Shown: positions 26,609 through 36,183 of the stretch, one piece after another
Layout: each line of letters starts with the position of its first letter
Numbering within the stretch: position 1 is the first letter of the stretch
Assembly: GCA_913057825.1 (NCBI GenBank)
Contig: CAJXOW010000010.1
Coordinates: forward strand, 1 to 64,000
Length of the DNA: 64,000 nucleotides
Reading direction: 5' to 3'
DNA from: an uncultured Balneolaceae bacterium
GTDB taxonomy: Bacteria; Bacteroidota; Rhodothermia; Balneolales; Balneolaceae
Program-made: the position numbers and the translations under genes
Notes under the pieces: generated by a model
Databases searched by the model: none
What the model saw: the letters and a program-made list of their open reading frames with translations, nothing else
Told to the model about the DNA's origin: nothing

Positions 26609-27346
26609 ATGAGTCCATTAAGACAATTCGGGGAATATTGCAACTTACTTTACAAGGGTGTTCGTTCAGCGACTGAAGTTGGAATGTATCGTTCCAACCT
26701 GACGAATGAGCTGGTCAAGATTGGCTACGAATCCATGCCTATTATTATCCTTACCGGGATATTCAGTGGTGCTGTGATGACCATACAGACTTCCTATCAG
26801 CTTCAATCCGCCTTGATACCGAAGTCCACTATCGGCTCCATTGTTTCCAAGTCGATGATCATAGAGTTGGCGGCCGTGGTGAGCAGCCTGGTGCTCGCCG
26901 GAAAAGTGGGAGCCCGGATATCGACCGAATTGGGAACGATGCGGGTTAGCGAGCAGATTGACGCACTGGAGTCGATGGGTTTTAATTCGGTTTCTTTTTT
27001 GGTCATACCCCGTATAATTGGAGGAATAATCATGTTTCCCGTACTATACCTGGCCGCTGCCGCATTTGGCATTGGCGGAGGAGTCCTGGCCGGAGTGGTA
27101 TCGGGCGCTTTACCCGCTTCGGAGTTTATGGAAGGAGCGCGCACCTTTTTTCATCCGGCGGATGTGTTATTTGGACTTATAAAAGCCACAGTTTTTGGAT
27201 ATATTGTTACTTCAATTGCATGCTATAAAGGATATTATGCAACGGGAGGCGCTGAAGGCGTGGGTACGAGCACGACGCGTGCAACGGTTTTGGGCTGTAT
27301 CTATGTATTGTTGGCCGACTTGATTCTAGCTACGATTCTTCTTTAG
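26609..27346 (+). CDS. mlaE: MlaE-type ABC transporter permease
   Basis: This 245-residue membrane protein has the MlaE/YrbE pattern: MPIIILTGIFSGAVMTIQTS, the conserved GARISTELGTMRVSEQIDAL loop that contacts the ATPase and ESMGFNSVSFLVIPR. About five to six membrane helices are visible. It works with MlaF and MlaD to move phospholipid between inner and outer membrane. mlaF follows after 13 bp and mlaD directly after mlaF. No mlaA, mlaB or mlaC gene is in this cluster. Confidence 0.93.
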   Translation: MSPLRQFGEYCNLLYKGVRSATEVGMYRSNLTNELVKIGYESMPIIILTGIFSGAVMTIQTSYQLQSALIPKSTIGSIVSKSMIIELAAVVSSLVLAGKVGARISTELGTMRVSEQIDALESMGFNSVSFLVIPRIIGGIIMFPVLYLAAAAFGIGGGVLAGVVSGALPASEFMEGARTFFHPADVLFGLIKATVFGYIVTSIACYKGYYATGGAEGVGTSTTRATVLGCIYVLLADLILATILL

Positions 27347-27359
27347 ATCAGGATGTGAC

Positions 27360-28118
27360 ATGATTAAGATCAGAAATTTACAGAAAAGCTTTGGCGATAA
27401 CCTGGTATGGAGTGATGTGAGTTTTGATATCCACGACGGAGAAACGATTGCCATCATCGGCCGTTCCGGATGCGGGAAGTCGGTCTTGATTAAACACTTC
27501 ATTGCCTTGTTGTACCCCGATCAGGGAGAGGTCTTTATAGATGACAAGGAGGTGTTTGAGTTGCCTTATACTGAACTGCGGAAGATCCGTCAACGATTTG
27601 GCGTATTATTCCAGGGGTCAGCCCTTTTTGATTCGGTGAGCACCTTTGATAATGTGGCTTTTCCGCTTCGCTACTTTACTTCCCAAACGGAAGAGGAAAT
27701 CAGGGAAAATGTAAATAACGCCCTGAAGATGGTTAACCTGGAAGGAGTGGGGCCGAAGTCGACGGCCGAGTTGTCCGGGGGAATGCGTAAACGCGTCGGG
27801 GTGGCCCGTGCGATTGTGCATGAACCCGATTACATTATGTACGATGAACCCACTTCTGGGCTGGATCCGCAGACGTCAGACGAGATCAATGAGCTTATGA
27901 TGGATATGGCTGAAAATCTTGACATAACCTCGATCGTAGTGACTCACGACATGCACAGCGTATTGAAAATTTCCGAGCGAGTGGCTTTTCTCGATCAAGG
28001 TGCGCTGAGTTGGCTAGGGTCGTTGGAGGAGATGAAACATACGGATTATAAGCCGTTGGTTAATTTCATGAAAGCTAGTGAATATCAAATAACAAATAAA
28101 TCAAAGGAGAGCGTATAA
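27360..28118 (+). CDS. mlaF: MlaF-type ABC transporter ATPase
   Basis: This 252-residue ATPase carries Walker A (GRSGCGKSVLIKH), Q-loop region (RFGVLFQGSALFDS), ABC signature (AELSGGMRKRVGVARAI), Walker B (YIMYDEPTSGLDP) and the H-loop (VVTHDMHSV). LFQGSALFDS and LSGGMRKR are typical of the Mla/Ttg2A group. It powers the MlaE permease. Its stop is immediately followed by the GTG start of mlaD. Confidence 0.94.
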   Translation: MIKIRNLQKSFGDNLVWSDVSFDIHDGETIAIIGRSGCGKSVLIKHFIALLYPDQGEVFIDDKEVFELPYTELRKIRQRFGVLFQGSALFDSVSTFDNVAFPLRYFTSQTEEEIRENVNNALKMVNLEGVGPKSTAELSGGMRKRVGVARAIVHEPDYIMYDEPTSGLDPQTSDEINELMMDMAENLDITSIVVTHDMHSVLKISERVAFLDQGALSWLGSLEEMKHTDYKPLVNFMKASEYQITNKSKESV

Positions 28119-29051
28119 GTGGCACGTTTCAGCAATGAGTTAAAAATTACCTTAACCGTTCTTGGAGCCGCGCTGGTAGCCTTTATCGGCTTTCGGTATA
28201 TACAGGATATTCCCCTGTTTCGCCAAAGCAATCGAATCTATGCTACCTTTCATCGAGTAGATGGGCTCAATCCCGGAAGCTATGTGTATGTAAATGGTGT
28301 TAAGGTAGGGTCCGTCAAAGAAGTTCAGCTCACCCAGAACGACAGTGTGCGGATCGCCATGAATATCGACCTGGATAATCGGATCCCGAAAGGATCGATG
28401 GCAATCCTGAAACCCATGGACCTTTTGGGATCGAAGGCGGTCGTCATCGAAAAAAGTGATTCGAATGAGTATGTTAAAAATGGAGGTGAATTAGAGGGCG
28501 ACTACCTCGAGGGTATGATGTCGTCCTTGAAAGAGGAGGGTGAAAAACTGGGAGGAGATATTTCAAATTCTTTTAATCACTTTAACCGTTTGCTGGAACG
28601 CTTGAATGAAGTGGTGGACGATACCAACCGGAGCGAGCTGGATCAAACCCTGAGAAATTTGCGCAGCTCTACCCATCGCATCGCCCGCTTATTTGAGCAA
28701 AAAGAACAGAAAATAAACCGCAGCATCGATCACGCGCATGGGTTCCTGGAGAACCTGGATACCCTCAGCAGTGAGCAGCGGGATGAGATTAAGCATACGA
28801 TGGACAACCTGCAGCGTACCAGTAAAGAACTGGAATACCTGACAAGTGATCTGAGAACAACAACCGACAAGCTCAATACCCTTTTGACGAAAATCAACGA
28901 GGGTGAAGGGAGCATAGGACTAATGGTAAACGACCCCTCCCTCTATCATAATCTGGATACCTTGAGTGCCAATTTGAAGGATCTTTCGCGCGAATTCAAC
29001 GAGAAGCCCGAACGTTTCCTTCAGTATATGCGACTGGTAGAAATATTTTAG
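28119..29051 (+). CDS. mlaD: MlaD-type MCE domain protein
   Basis: This 310-residue protein has a single N-terminal membrane anchor (about residues 8-25), one MCE domain (about 38-115; FHRVDGLNPGSYVYVNGVKVG, IPKGSMAILKPMDLLGSKAV) and a long C-terminal helical region rich in Leu, Asp and Asn. MCE proteins form hexameric rings that carry lipids across the periplasm. The start is GTG, directly at the mlaF stop, so translation is coupled. The stop TAG (29049-29051) lies inside the left arm of repeat R2. Confidence 0.9.
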   Translation: MARFSNELKITLTVLGAALVAFIGFRYIQDIPLFRQSNRIYATFHRVDGLNPGSYVYVNGVKVGSVKEVQLTQNDSVRIAMNIDLDNRIPKGSMAILKPMDLLGSKAVVIEKSDSNEYVKNGGELEGDYLEGMMSSLKEEGEKLGGDISNSFNHFNRLLERLNEVVDDTNRSELDQTLRNLRSSTHRIARLFEQKEQKINRSIDHAHGFLENLDTLSSEQRDEIKHTMDNLQRTSKELEYLTSDLRTTTDKLNTLLTKINEGEGSIGLMVNDPSLYHNLDTLSANLKDLSREFNEKPERFLQYMRLVEIF

Positions 29052-29198
29052 TCAACACGGGCGGCGGTTCCGAAGCATTAAAATTTTCTGGGTTTTAAGC
29101 TATAATAACTCATGAAGTATGAATGGCAATTATCTATTAGCTGTTCATTAACGAAGAAAAGTTTCCGAGCAAGGAACCGCCGCCCGTGTTGACTAAAA
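29046..29198. repeat. Palindromic element R2 (subfamily 2)
   Basis: Perfect 26-bp arms 29046-29071 and 29173-29198 consist of a locus-specific outer part TTTTAGTCAACAC and the shared inner part GGGCGGCGGTTCC. The interior (GAAGCATTAAAATTTTCTGG ... CGAAGAAAAGTTTCCGAGCA) matches R3-R6. The TAG in the left arm is the mlaD stop codon, so the right arm carries an inverted copy of the end of that gene. It lies between co-directional genes. Confidence 0.88.
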
Positions 29199-29329
29199 CG
29201 CTCTGAGCATATCTAAATTTCGCTTTTCGGTTGGAATTGCTCTTGAAGGTAGCTTCTTGTATATTTGAAAGCTTACGAGATGGCGAAACTTTTCATATTA
29301 ATTATTAACTAGCACACAGCTTTTTTGTA

Positions 29330-31102
29330 ATGGGTATAATGGAAAAAATGAGGGGAGCCACCACCTATATTTTGTGGGTGTTGATTATCTCCTTTGGTCT
29401 ACTCTGGATGTTGGCAGATACACAAGTTTTTGATTCAATGATGCGCGGCCCACGATCGGCCGGAGAAGTGAATGGCGAGGAAATCGGCCTGGATGAGTAC
29501 CAGCAGCGCATCCAATACTACGTTCAGCAGTATAATCGTCAGAATGAAGGACAGATGACGGCCGAAAGGAGGGCTTATTTTGAGGAGCAGGCCTGGAATG
29601 AATTGGTGGCCACAAAAATAATGACCCAGAAAATGAAGGAGATGGGGATCCAGGTCACCGATGCCGAGTTGGTTCAGATGATTACCGGAGAGAATCCGGA
29701 TCCCTTGATCAAGCGCCAGTTTCAGCGGGAAGACGGCACGATCGACCGTGCGGCGCTCCGCAACGCGATCGAATCGGAGAAAATGACCCGCCAATGGATT
29801 ATGATAGAGGAGCGGTTGCGCCAGAAACGCCGTCAGCAAAAAATGTCGACGTTCATTCAGGCAGCCCTCGATGTGGGTACTCGTGAAATCAATGATGCCT
29901 ATGTTGAACAGAATTCCTATGCAGATGTTTCATTTGTGCGGTTTCCCTATGCCGACATATCAAAGGACGAGATAACGGTTAATGATCAGGATCTGAGACA
30001 GTACTATCGTGAACACGAGGATCGCTATAAAAGAAAGAAAACGTACCAGTTTGAATACGTAAGTTTTGACAAAACCCCTACCAAGCAGGATACGATGCGG
30101 ACTATTAAAGAGCTGAAAGGTCTGCGTTCTGAATTTGCGAATACCCGGGAAGATTCGACGTTTCTGGCACGTTATCAAACGGATGCCTCCTACAAGCCCA
30201 CACGGGTGAAAAAAAGCGAATTAAGGAAGGAGTTCAGCCCGGTTCTTGAATTGGAAAACGGAAAAGTTACGGAGGTAATCAAAGCCGACGACCGGTATCA
30301 TATCCTGAAAAAACTGGATGAGTCGTCCGATGAAGTCGAGTTTATTCGGTTGACGTACGGGGTGGATGCCGATCCCATTGCTACCGTGGAGGAGGCTCAT
30401 GAAACAGCCGATGACTTCAGTTACTATTCTGAGCAAAGCAGCTTTTCGAAAGAGGCACAGCGACGAAACAAGGAAGTTAAGAGTGCCTCTGCAACCAAGG
30501 GTAATAACTTTATACCCGGTATTGGACAGAGTCGACAGATTATGCAGTTTCTTGAACCAGCCGGAAGGGGCGAGGTGTCACAGCCGATCGAATTGGATAA
30601 TCAGTTTGTAGTGATAAAAGTAACAGAGATCAAGTCTGCCGGGGTCCAACCGTTTGAGGAAGTGAAAGAACAGATCCGAACCCGGGTGTTGACGGAGAAA
30701 CGCCGGGCTCGTATGGTGGATCAGGCTTCCCGGTTGACATCAGAAAATGGCACGCTTGAAGAAATTGCAAAAGCAGCCGGGCGTGAGGTGCAGACGGCTG
30801 CAGATCTGACATTGGGTTCTGCGACTATTCCTGCCGCCGGGCGTGAACCCAAAGTGGTTGGAGCGATATTCGGTCTCGAGGAAGAGGCCCTTTCCAGCCC
30901 GATATCAGGCAATAGTGCTGTTTTCGTAGTACGGCTGGACAGCAAGGATATGGCGGATCCGAACCAGTTGAGTAGTTCGGCCCGGCAAAAACTGGCCCAG
31001 AATTTACAACGCCAGAAAACGCAGACGTACATGGAGGTCTGGATGGACCAGTTGAAAGAAAGTGCGGAAATTGTGGATCATCGCGACCAGGTTTTCCGCT
31101 AG
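29330..31102 (+). CDS. PpiD/SurA-like periplasmic folding factor
   Basis: This 590-residue protein opens with a short cytoplasmic stretch and one transmembrane helix (TYILWVLIISFGLLWMLAD). A SurA_N-like helical domain follows (VNGEEIGLDEYQQRIQYY, WNELVATKIMTQKMKEMG), then one to two parvulin-like regions (KVTEVIKADDRYHILKKL; GEVSQPIELDNQFVVIKVTE). This is the PpiD layout: an inner-membrane-anchored chaperone that helps secreted outer-membrane proteins fold. Prolyl isomerase activity is often lost in PpiD and cannot be judged here. A strong terminator follows. Confidence 0.85.
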   Translation: MGIMEKMRGATTYILWVLIISFGLLWMLADTQVFDSMMRGPRSAGEVNGEEIGLDEYQQRIQYYVQQYNRQNEGQMTAERRAYFEEQAWNELVATKIMTQKMKEMGIQVTDAELVQMITGENPDPLIKRQFQREDGTIDRAALRNAIESEKMTRQWIMIEERLRQKRRQQKMSTFIQAALDVGTREINDAYVEQNSYADVSFVRFPYADISKDEITVNDQDLRQYYREHEDRYKRKKTYQFEYVSFDKTPTKQDTMRTIKELKGLRSEFANTREDSTFLARYQTDASYKPTRVKKSELRKEFSPVLELENGKVTEVIKADDRYHILKKLDESSDEVEFIRLTYGVDADPIATVEEAHETADDFSYYSEQSSFSKEAQRRNKEVKSASATKGNNFIPGIGQSRQIMQFLEPAGRGEVSQPIELDNQFVVIKVTEIKSAGVQPFEEVKEQIRTRVLTEKRRARMVDQASRLTSENGTLEEIAKAAGREVQTAADLTLGSATIPAAGREPKVVGAIFGLEEEALSSPISGNSAVFVVRLDSKDMADPNQLSSSARQKLAQNLQRQKTQTYMEVWMDQLKESAEIVDHRDQVFR

Positions 31103-31130
31103 TACAACATCCGGCTGAACTGAGAGTTTA

Positions 31131-31165
31131 AAAAGGTGGAAGGCGATGCTTTCCACCTTTTTTTA
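31131..31165 (+). terminator. Intrinsic terminator after the PpiD-like gene
   Basis: AAAGGTGGAA and TTCCACCTTT pair around an 8-10-base loop, followed directly by a T-rich tract (TTTTTTTATTTT). It lies 29 bp after the stop codon. This is the clearest conventional Rho-independent terminator in the window. Confidence 0.9.
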
Positions 31166-31298
31166 TTTTGAATATCCGGGAGGTTGTTGAACTTTTACAT
31201 ATTTACCCGACAGCAATTGTGGTCAGCAATAGGAACGAAAGATTTTCAAGACCTCCGAGGGAAAGCGACTTTGCAAATTATAAGTATGAGGAGCTGTT

Positions 31299-32426
31299 TT
31301 GAGTAATACCTTTGATGACAATGATCGCAAATGGATGAAGCGAGCCCTCGAATTGGCTGAAAAGGGGGCAGGGTATGTTTCTCCCAACCCGATGGTGGGA
31401 TGCGTTATAGTTTCAGAAGACGGTCGTTTGTTGGGAGAGGGTTACCATGAGCGCTATGGTGAAAGTCATGCCGAGATTAACGCGCTGGAATCCGTAAAGG
31501 ATCGAACCAACCTTATTGATGCGACCGTCTATGTTACCCTGGAGCCTTGCTCACACGACGGCAAAACACCACCCTGCGCTGAAAAGCTCGGTGAGTTGCC
31601 TTTTAACCGAATTGTCGTTGCCATGCAGGATCCGAATCCCGAGGTGGATGGTCGGGGAATTCGGCACCTGGAAAACCAGGGGATACAAGTTGATGTCGGG
31701 TTGATGGAGAAGAAAGCCCGCGGGTTGAACGAGTTTTTCCTGCATCATGTTACTCACCTGGAGCCCTTCGTGACCCTGAAAATTGCCCAGACAGCCGACG
31801 GATACATTGCTGCACCGGATGGCAAGGCGCGTTGGATTACAGGGGATGCATCCCGGGAGAGAGTCCATTTGTGGCGCAGCCGTTATGATGCCGTCATGGT
31901 GGGTCGAAATACGGCACAAATGGATAATCCGCGGTTAACGGTGCGTCATGTGGAGGGACGGCAGCCTCGCCGGATCGTCGTTGACGGGAAGAAAGAGCTT
32001 TCCGGAGATTTGAACTTGTTTTCAGATCAGTATGAGGAAAAAACGATCGTGATAACCCACGGGGAAGGTGAACAGGGAGATGAAGATGATCCGATGCTGG
32101 ATATTCTCAAATCAAACTATTTCCGGGGTAAGACGATCAGAGTTCCCCCCTATCAGGGGCATTCGGACCTCAAAAAAGCCTTCAAGGAGCTGTATAATAT
32201 GGGTATTACCTCGATCCTGGTGGAGGGCGGTCAGGCGCTTTCCCGCGCACTTCTTCGTCGAAACCTGGTGGATAAACTTGAACTCTTCATAGCCCCAAAA
32301 TTGCTGGGAGGAGGAATGCGATCGGTCACGGGATTGGGTATTCACCATGTTGACGAATCTATTCGTCTTTATGATGTAGGATGGCAACAGGTGGGCGACG
32401 ATATGTTATTGTCAGCTTATTTGTAA
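31299..32426 (+). CDS. ribD: Bifunctional riboflavin biosynthesis deaminase/reductase RibD
   Basis: The N-terminal half of this 375-residue protein is a zinc cytidine-deaminase-like domain (SHAEINALE, LEPCSHDGKTPPC). The C-terminal half is the NADPH-dependent reductase (KIAQTADGYIA, DAVMVGRNTAQMDNPRLTVR, ILVEGGQALSRALL). Together they carry out the second and third steps of riboflavin synthesis. The start is TTG at 31299 with GAGGAG about 10 bases upstream. No FMN riboswitch is seen in the leader. Repeat R3 separates it from ribE, downstream on the same strand. Confidence 0.95.
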   Translation: MSNTFDDNDRKWMKRALELAEKGAGYVSPNPMVGCVIVSEDGRLLGEGYHERYGESHAEINALESVKDRTNLIDATVYVTLEPCSHDGKTPPCAEKLGELPFNRIVVAMQDPNPEVDGRGIRHLENQGIQVDVGLMEKKARGLNEFFLHHVTHLEPFVTLKIAQTADGYIAAPDGKARWITGDASRERVHLWRSRYDAVMVGRNTAQMDNPRLTVRHVEGRQPRRIVVDGKKELSGDLNLFSDQYEEKTIVITHGEGEQGDEDDPMLDILKSNYFRGKTIRVPPYQGHSDLKKAFKELYNMGITSILVEGGQALSRALLRRNLVDKLELFIAPKLLGGGMRSVTGLGIHHVDESIRLYDVGWQQVGDDMLLSAYL

Positions 32427-32442
32427 TATTTCTCTTTTAGCA

Positions 32443-32594
32443 GGACGAGGTGAGCCGGGCGGCGGTTCCGAAGCATTAAATTTTCTGGGTTTTAAGCTGT
32501 AATAACTCATGTGGTGTTAATGGCAATCTACTACTAGTTGCCCATTAACGAAGAAAAGTTTCCAAGCAAGGAACCGCCGCCCGGCTCGCCGTCC
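32443..32594. repeat. Palindromic element R3 (subfamily 2)
   Basis: Inner arms GAGCCGGGCGGCGGTTCC (32452-32469) and their exact inverse (32570-32587) are followed outward by a less perfect extension (GGACGAGGT against GCCGTCC). The interior is nearly identical to R2, starting GAAGCATTAAATTTTCTGGG. It is located between ribD and ribE, genes of one pathway on one strand, so an insertion here probably affects read-through into ribE. Confidence 0.85.
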
Positions 32595-32704
32595 ATCTCC
32601 GGAAGGAGTTTGGGTTGTTGGTGTTTTGGTTAAGGTCAAATAGATTGGAGGGTGGCTTTAATACAGAAATAGTTAACATGTAAGTGATCAATTAAAAATC
32701 TGAT

Positions 32705-33370
32705 ATGTTTACGGGACTAATTGAGGAAGTGGGTACTATAGACGCCATGGAGGCTATGGAAGGGGGACGCCAAATGCAGATTCAGGCTTCCTTTGCCGAC
32801 AATTTGCGCGTGGATCAAAGTATTAGCGTAAACGGAGTCTGTCTTACGGTTACTACCCGCGGAAGTGGTGTTTTTACCGTGCAGAGCGTGGAAGAGACCC
32901 TTCGGAAGACCACCCTGGGGTTGCTGCAGGAGGGAGATCCGGTGAACCTGGAGCGTTCGCTTAAACTCGACGACGGTATTGAAGGACACCTGGTCCAGGG
33001 ACATGTGGATGGCGTGGGCAAGATAAGCACGATCTCTGAAGAGGGAGCCGATCGATTATTCGAAATAGAATACCCGGCAGAAAGCAGGGATTTGGTGGTA
33101 TCACGGGGAAGTATCGCCGTGGATGGCATCAGCCTCACTGTAGCACGAATTGAACGGGATCATCATTTCACGGTGGCCATCATACCTTATACAATCGAGC
33201 ATACCAATTTAAGCAGCAAACGGGAAGGGGATCCGGTGAACCTGGAGTTTGATATGTTTGGCAAATATGTGGTGAACTACCTGGAAAGTCGAAATCGTTC
33301 GTCAGATGCAGATTCGGCAGATACCGCCGATGATATTACCGCTTCCTGGCTTAAAGAACGTGGTTATTAA
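32705..33370 (+). CDS. ribE: Riboflavin synthase alpha chain
   Basis: This 221-residue protein has two homologous lumazine-binding halves, beginning MFTGLIEEVGTI and about residue 98 (VQGHVDGVGKI). Typical motifs are SISVNGVCLTVT and SIAVDGISLTVA. The enzyme combines two molecules of 6,7-dimethyl-8-ribityllumazine into riboflavin. Its TAA stop overlaps the convergent lptD stop codon within TTAA (33367-33370). Confidence 0.95.
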   Translation: MFTGLIEEVGTIDAMEAMEGGRQMQIQASFADNLRVDQSISVNGVCLTVTTRGSGVFTVQSVEETLRKTTLGLLQEGDPVNLERSLKLDDGIEGHLVQGHVDGVGKISTISEEGADRLFEIEYPAESRDLVVSRGSIAVDGISLTVARIERDHHFTVAIIPYTIEHTNLSSKREGDPVNLEFDMFGKYVVNYLESRNRSSDADSADTADDITASWLKERGY

Positions 33371-36153
33371 CGGTAACGCCCACGTCCGAGGTTGCCCGAG
33401 CTGCGTTCGAGATTTTTCAGGATCGGCAGTTTCTGGAATAAGCTCTGCAGCTGACTGTTGTTGATACGCAAGCTGAAAAGATAGAATTGGAATTCGCCAA
33501 ACGGATTCATCTGAAAGGAAAGGTCCCACATATGAAGTTCGCGATTCAGCGTAAATCGGCTTGGGGTAAGATTCTGGTCGACAAAATCATATCCAATACG
33601 GGTTTGTACCCTCCATTTTGGGGATAGTCGAAACTGAATACGTTCGACATTCAAGATGGCACTTTTGCGATTTTCACCTCTCGGACTATAGTTCCATGAA
33701 TAGGAAAAGTTCAGAGAAAATGACCACGGAGCGTCAATGTCAGCCACCGGTTCCGCATTAAATCGAGGGGAGACGGAACGGAATTCGGACTGGTTAAAGG
33801 GATCGTACCGGCGAGGAAATTGGTATTGGGTTCGATGCGGCTTGGATCGCCCTTTGCTGGAAAAACGAGTGCCGACGTTTAGACTGAAACGCGTGAGTTG
33901 TGCCAAACGATCGGATTCGGTAATCAACAGGCGGTCCACTAATTGATTGTCGGCATCACGCGAATAGAGATTAAAGGTTGCATTGCCGTTTACCGTGAAA
34001 TCGCGGATGTTGGTGGAATAGGATATATCCAGATCACTCAGTTTAAGGCTGTCAGCTGCAAAGTTATAACCGATGCTGGCATCCAGGCGATCGATTAATC
34101 GGATGTTATTTTCATTTTTTTCCCCGGTCGAGTCACGTTTCACCTGTTTAGCTTCAAAAGTATTCCCCAGGCTGAAATTAATGCGGCGTTGTTCTCCCCG
34201 GCTTGGACCGCCCACCACCCCGTTTTCGAAAATGGAATACTGTCGGGTACGGCCACTGGAATCGACTTGAACCTGCCGGTAATATCCCCAGAAATCAGTG
34301 CTGAAATCGGGTCGATAGCTAAAGCTAATGCGGGGCTCCAGGGTGTGCCGAAAACTTTGCAGCGAGCCAATACTCCGGTTCCAGATACCATAAATACGGG
34401 TATTGATACCGAAGTTGGTGTTAAAGTCGCGGGCCGCGGTGAATCCCTGGACTTTACGGGTAACGACATCCGGTTGCTGAGGATCGGTCGTGGGCTCCCA
34501 GGATTTTCGAATCGTATTCGGATACCAGTATTCGGTAAGCCGGAGACTCAAATTGGTGTTGTAAAACTGGCTGGACAATAGATTATTCAAAGAGATAGAT
34601 CCGTTATGGCGCATACCGATGCGATAATGCTCGTTGTTGTCGGTGGCATCGCGATATTTTGCGGGATCCCATAATGTTTCAAACCAACCGTATTTAGCAC
34701 TGTCAGCGGCAATCGGACGATAACTGAAATCGGATTGTATCTCGCTGCTGTAATTGAGACTCAGATTTTCATACCAACTCGTCTCTTCCCCCCTGCTTGT
34801 TGCATTCCGAAATGGCGAGAAAGAGTTGACATTAAAGGAAATGTTCGGGGCCGAAAAAGTTGCAGTATTGTTCTTGAAATCATGGCTTTGACTGGCGGAA
34901 ATGTTGAAACTGTAGTTGTTAGAGGGAGCATTGTAATTATAGGATAAACGGGAAGTGGTGCTGGTCTGCGCCCGTTCATCCGGGTCGTAGGAGTTGCGCT
35001 GGTAATAGTCGGCAGTCCGCAGATTGATATTCGCCGAGATATTGGCGTAGGGAGAAAAATCCTGGTTGTGACTGATCGACAAACGTTTGTTGGTTCTGAC
35101 GCCGAAGTCGGGATCGGTTTTCTCCAGTCCCCGCTCCCGAGAATATCCTATAGAGATACTTCCGTTAAAATCATTGCGCTTGGCGTAGTCAAACTTAAGA
35201 TCCCCCAGGAAGGTGCCGGAAGTATAGATGTTGAATTCAAGCTGCCCGGTAAGGTAGTCATTGAAGTATTGAAACCAGCCCAGGTTTTGGAGTCCGATAC
35301 CTCGACTGGCCTGGTTTTGAAAGGCATAGGTTGGTTCCAGGATGCCGGATTGTCGTTGCTCGATCTTGGCCGGTACATATCCGAATGGAAATACAAGCGG
35401 GTAGGGAATATCCAGCAGGTACAAGCGGGCGTTGGTAAAGAAGATTTCTTCGCGGTCAACCACCTTCATACGGTCTGCCTTCAGATAATAGTGCGGGTGG
35501 GGTAATTTACAGGTAGAATAGATGCCGTCTTCAATGTAAACGACCTCTTTTTCTGCTTTTTTTACTTTATTACCGGTCAATTTCCCCTCCTTGATGTTAA
35601 CCCGCGCTACATCAAACCGTCCCTTCTCTGATTTGTAGTTGAAGGCGATGCGGTTGCTCCGAATCTTGCGTTCCTCGCGCTCGAGGACCGGCTGTGACAA
35701 GGTGTCTTCAGGAGTTTCGGTTTGGGCCCGGACGATATTTCGATCCAGGTTCAGTGCTACTTTCCCGGCCGTCAGTTTGCCGGCAGTGTGGGTGACCTGG
35801 GCCGATCCGTACAAACGGGCTTCTCGATCTCCCTGAAAGTCGAATACCAGCGAATCGGTAGCCTGAAACTGAACGCTTCCCTCTCCATTTTGTTGGGAGT
35901 TTTCCGCCCCCCGTTGCTGGTTGCCGGGGATGGTTTTGGCGCCCGACTCGGGAATCCGGGCGGGCGTGGTAAGCGTATCTGCTTGAGTAGTGTCTGTTTC
36001 TACGGTGTCGGGCGGAATTGCCGCCGGGGCCGGTTGGGCAGCCGTGGTATCAGCCGTTTGTTGAGCGAGCATCGTTTGGCTCGGATAGAGAAAAAGCAAC
36101 AGAAGCCAGCAGAACACTACTCCGGGTAAGATGCTGCTGACGTTGCGTGACAT
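33367..36153 (-). CDS. lptD: LptD-like outer-membrane LPS assembly protein
   Basis: This 928-residue protein has a signal peptide (VFCWLLLLFLYPSQTMLAQ) and a Pro/Thr-rich linker, then an OstA/LptA-like N-terminal domain (RLYGSAQVTHTAGKLTAGKV, GKLTGNKVKKAEKEVVYIED) and a long C-terminal beta-barrel rich in aromatic and Asn/Ser residues. DIPYPLVFPFGYVPA is the hinge region before the barrel. LptD inserts LPS into the outer leaflet. Only one cysteine (ICSTCKLP-type region, YSTCKLPHPHYY) is evident, unlike the four-cysteine E. coli enzyme. It overlaps the ribE stop. Confidence 0.87.
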   Translation of the reverse strand: MSRNVSSILPGVVFCWLLLLFLYPSQTMLAQQTADTTAAQPAPAAIPPDTVETDTTQADTLTTPARIPESGAKTIPGNQQRGAENSQQNGEGSVQFQATDSLVFDFQGDREARLYGSAQVTHTAGKLTAGKVALNLDRNIVRAQTETPEDTLSQPVLEREERKIRSNRIAFNYKSEKGRFDVARVNIKEGKLTGNKVKKAEKEVVYIEDGIYSTCKLPHPHYYLKADRMKVVDREEIFFTNARLYLLDIPYPLVFPFGYVPAKIEQRQSGILEPTYAFQNQASRGIGLQNLGWFQYFNDYLTGQLEFNIYTSGTFLGDLKFDYAKRNDFNGSISIGYSRERGLEKTDPDFGVRTNKRLSISHNQDFSPYANISANINLRTADYYQRNSYDPDERAQTSTTSRLSYNYNAPSNNYSFNISASQSHDFKNNTATFSAPNISFNVNSFSPFRNATSRGEETSWYENLSLNYSSEIQSDFSYRPIAADSAKYGWFETLWDPAKYRDATDNNEHYRIGMRHNGSISLNNLLSSQFYNTNLSLRLTEYWYPNTIRKSWEPTTDPQQPDVVTRKVQGFTAARDFNTNFGINTRIYGIWNRSIGSLQSFRHTLEPRISFSYRPDFSTDFWGYYRQVQVDSSGRTRQYSIFENGVVGGPSRGEQRRINFSLGNTFEAKQVKRDSTGEKNENNIRLIDRLDASIGYNFAADSLKLSDLDISYSTNIRDFTVNGNATFNLYSRDADNQLVDRLLITESDRLAQLTRFSLNVGTRFSSKGRSKPHRTQYQFPRRYDPFNQSEFRSVSPRFNAEPVADIDAPWSFSLNFSYSWNYSPRGENRKSAILNVERIQFRLSPKWRVQTRIGYDFVDQNLTPSRFTLNRELHMWDLSFQMNPFGEFQFYLFSLRINNSQLQSLFQKLPILKNLERSSGNLGRGRYR

Positions 36154-36183
36154 AGGATTGGGATCGACCGATTAAGTTACCAT

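Noticed and set aside
31170..31298. FMN riboswitch upstream of ribD
   Set aside because: The leader is only about 130 bp and none of the conserved RFN-element segments could be found.
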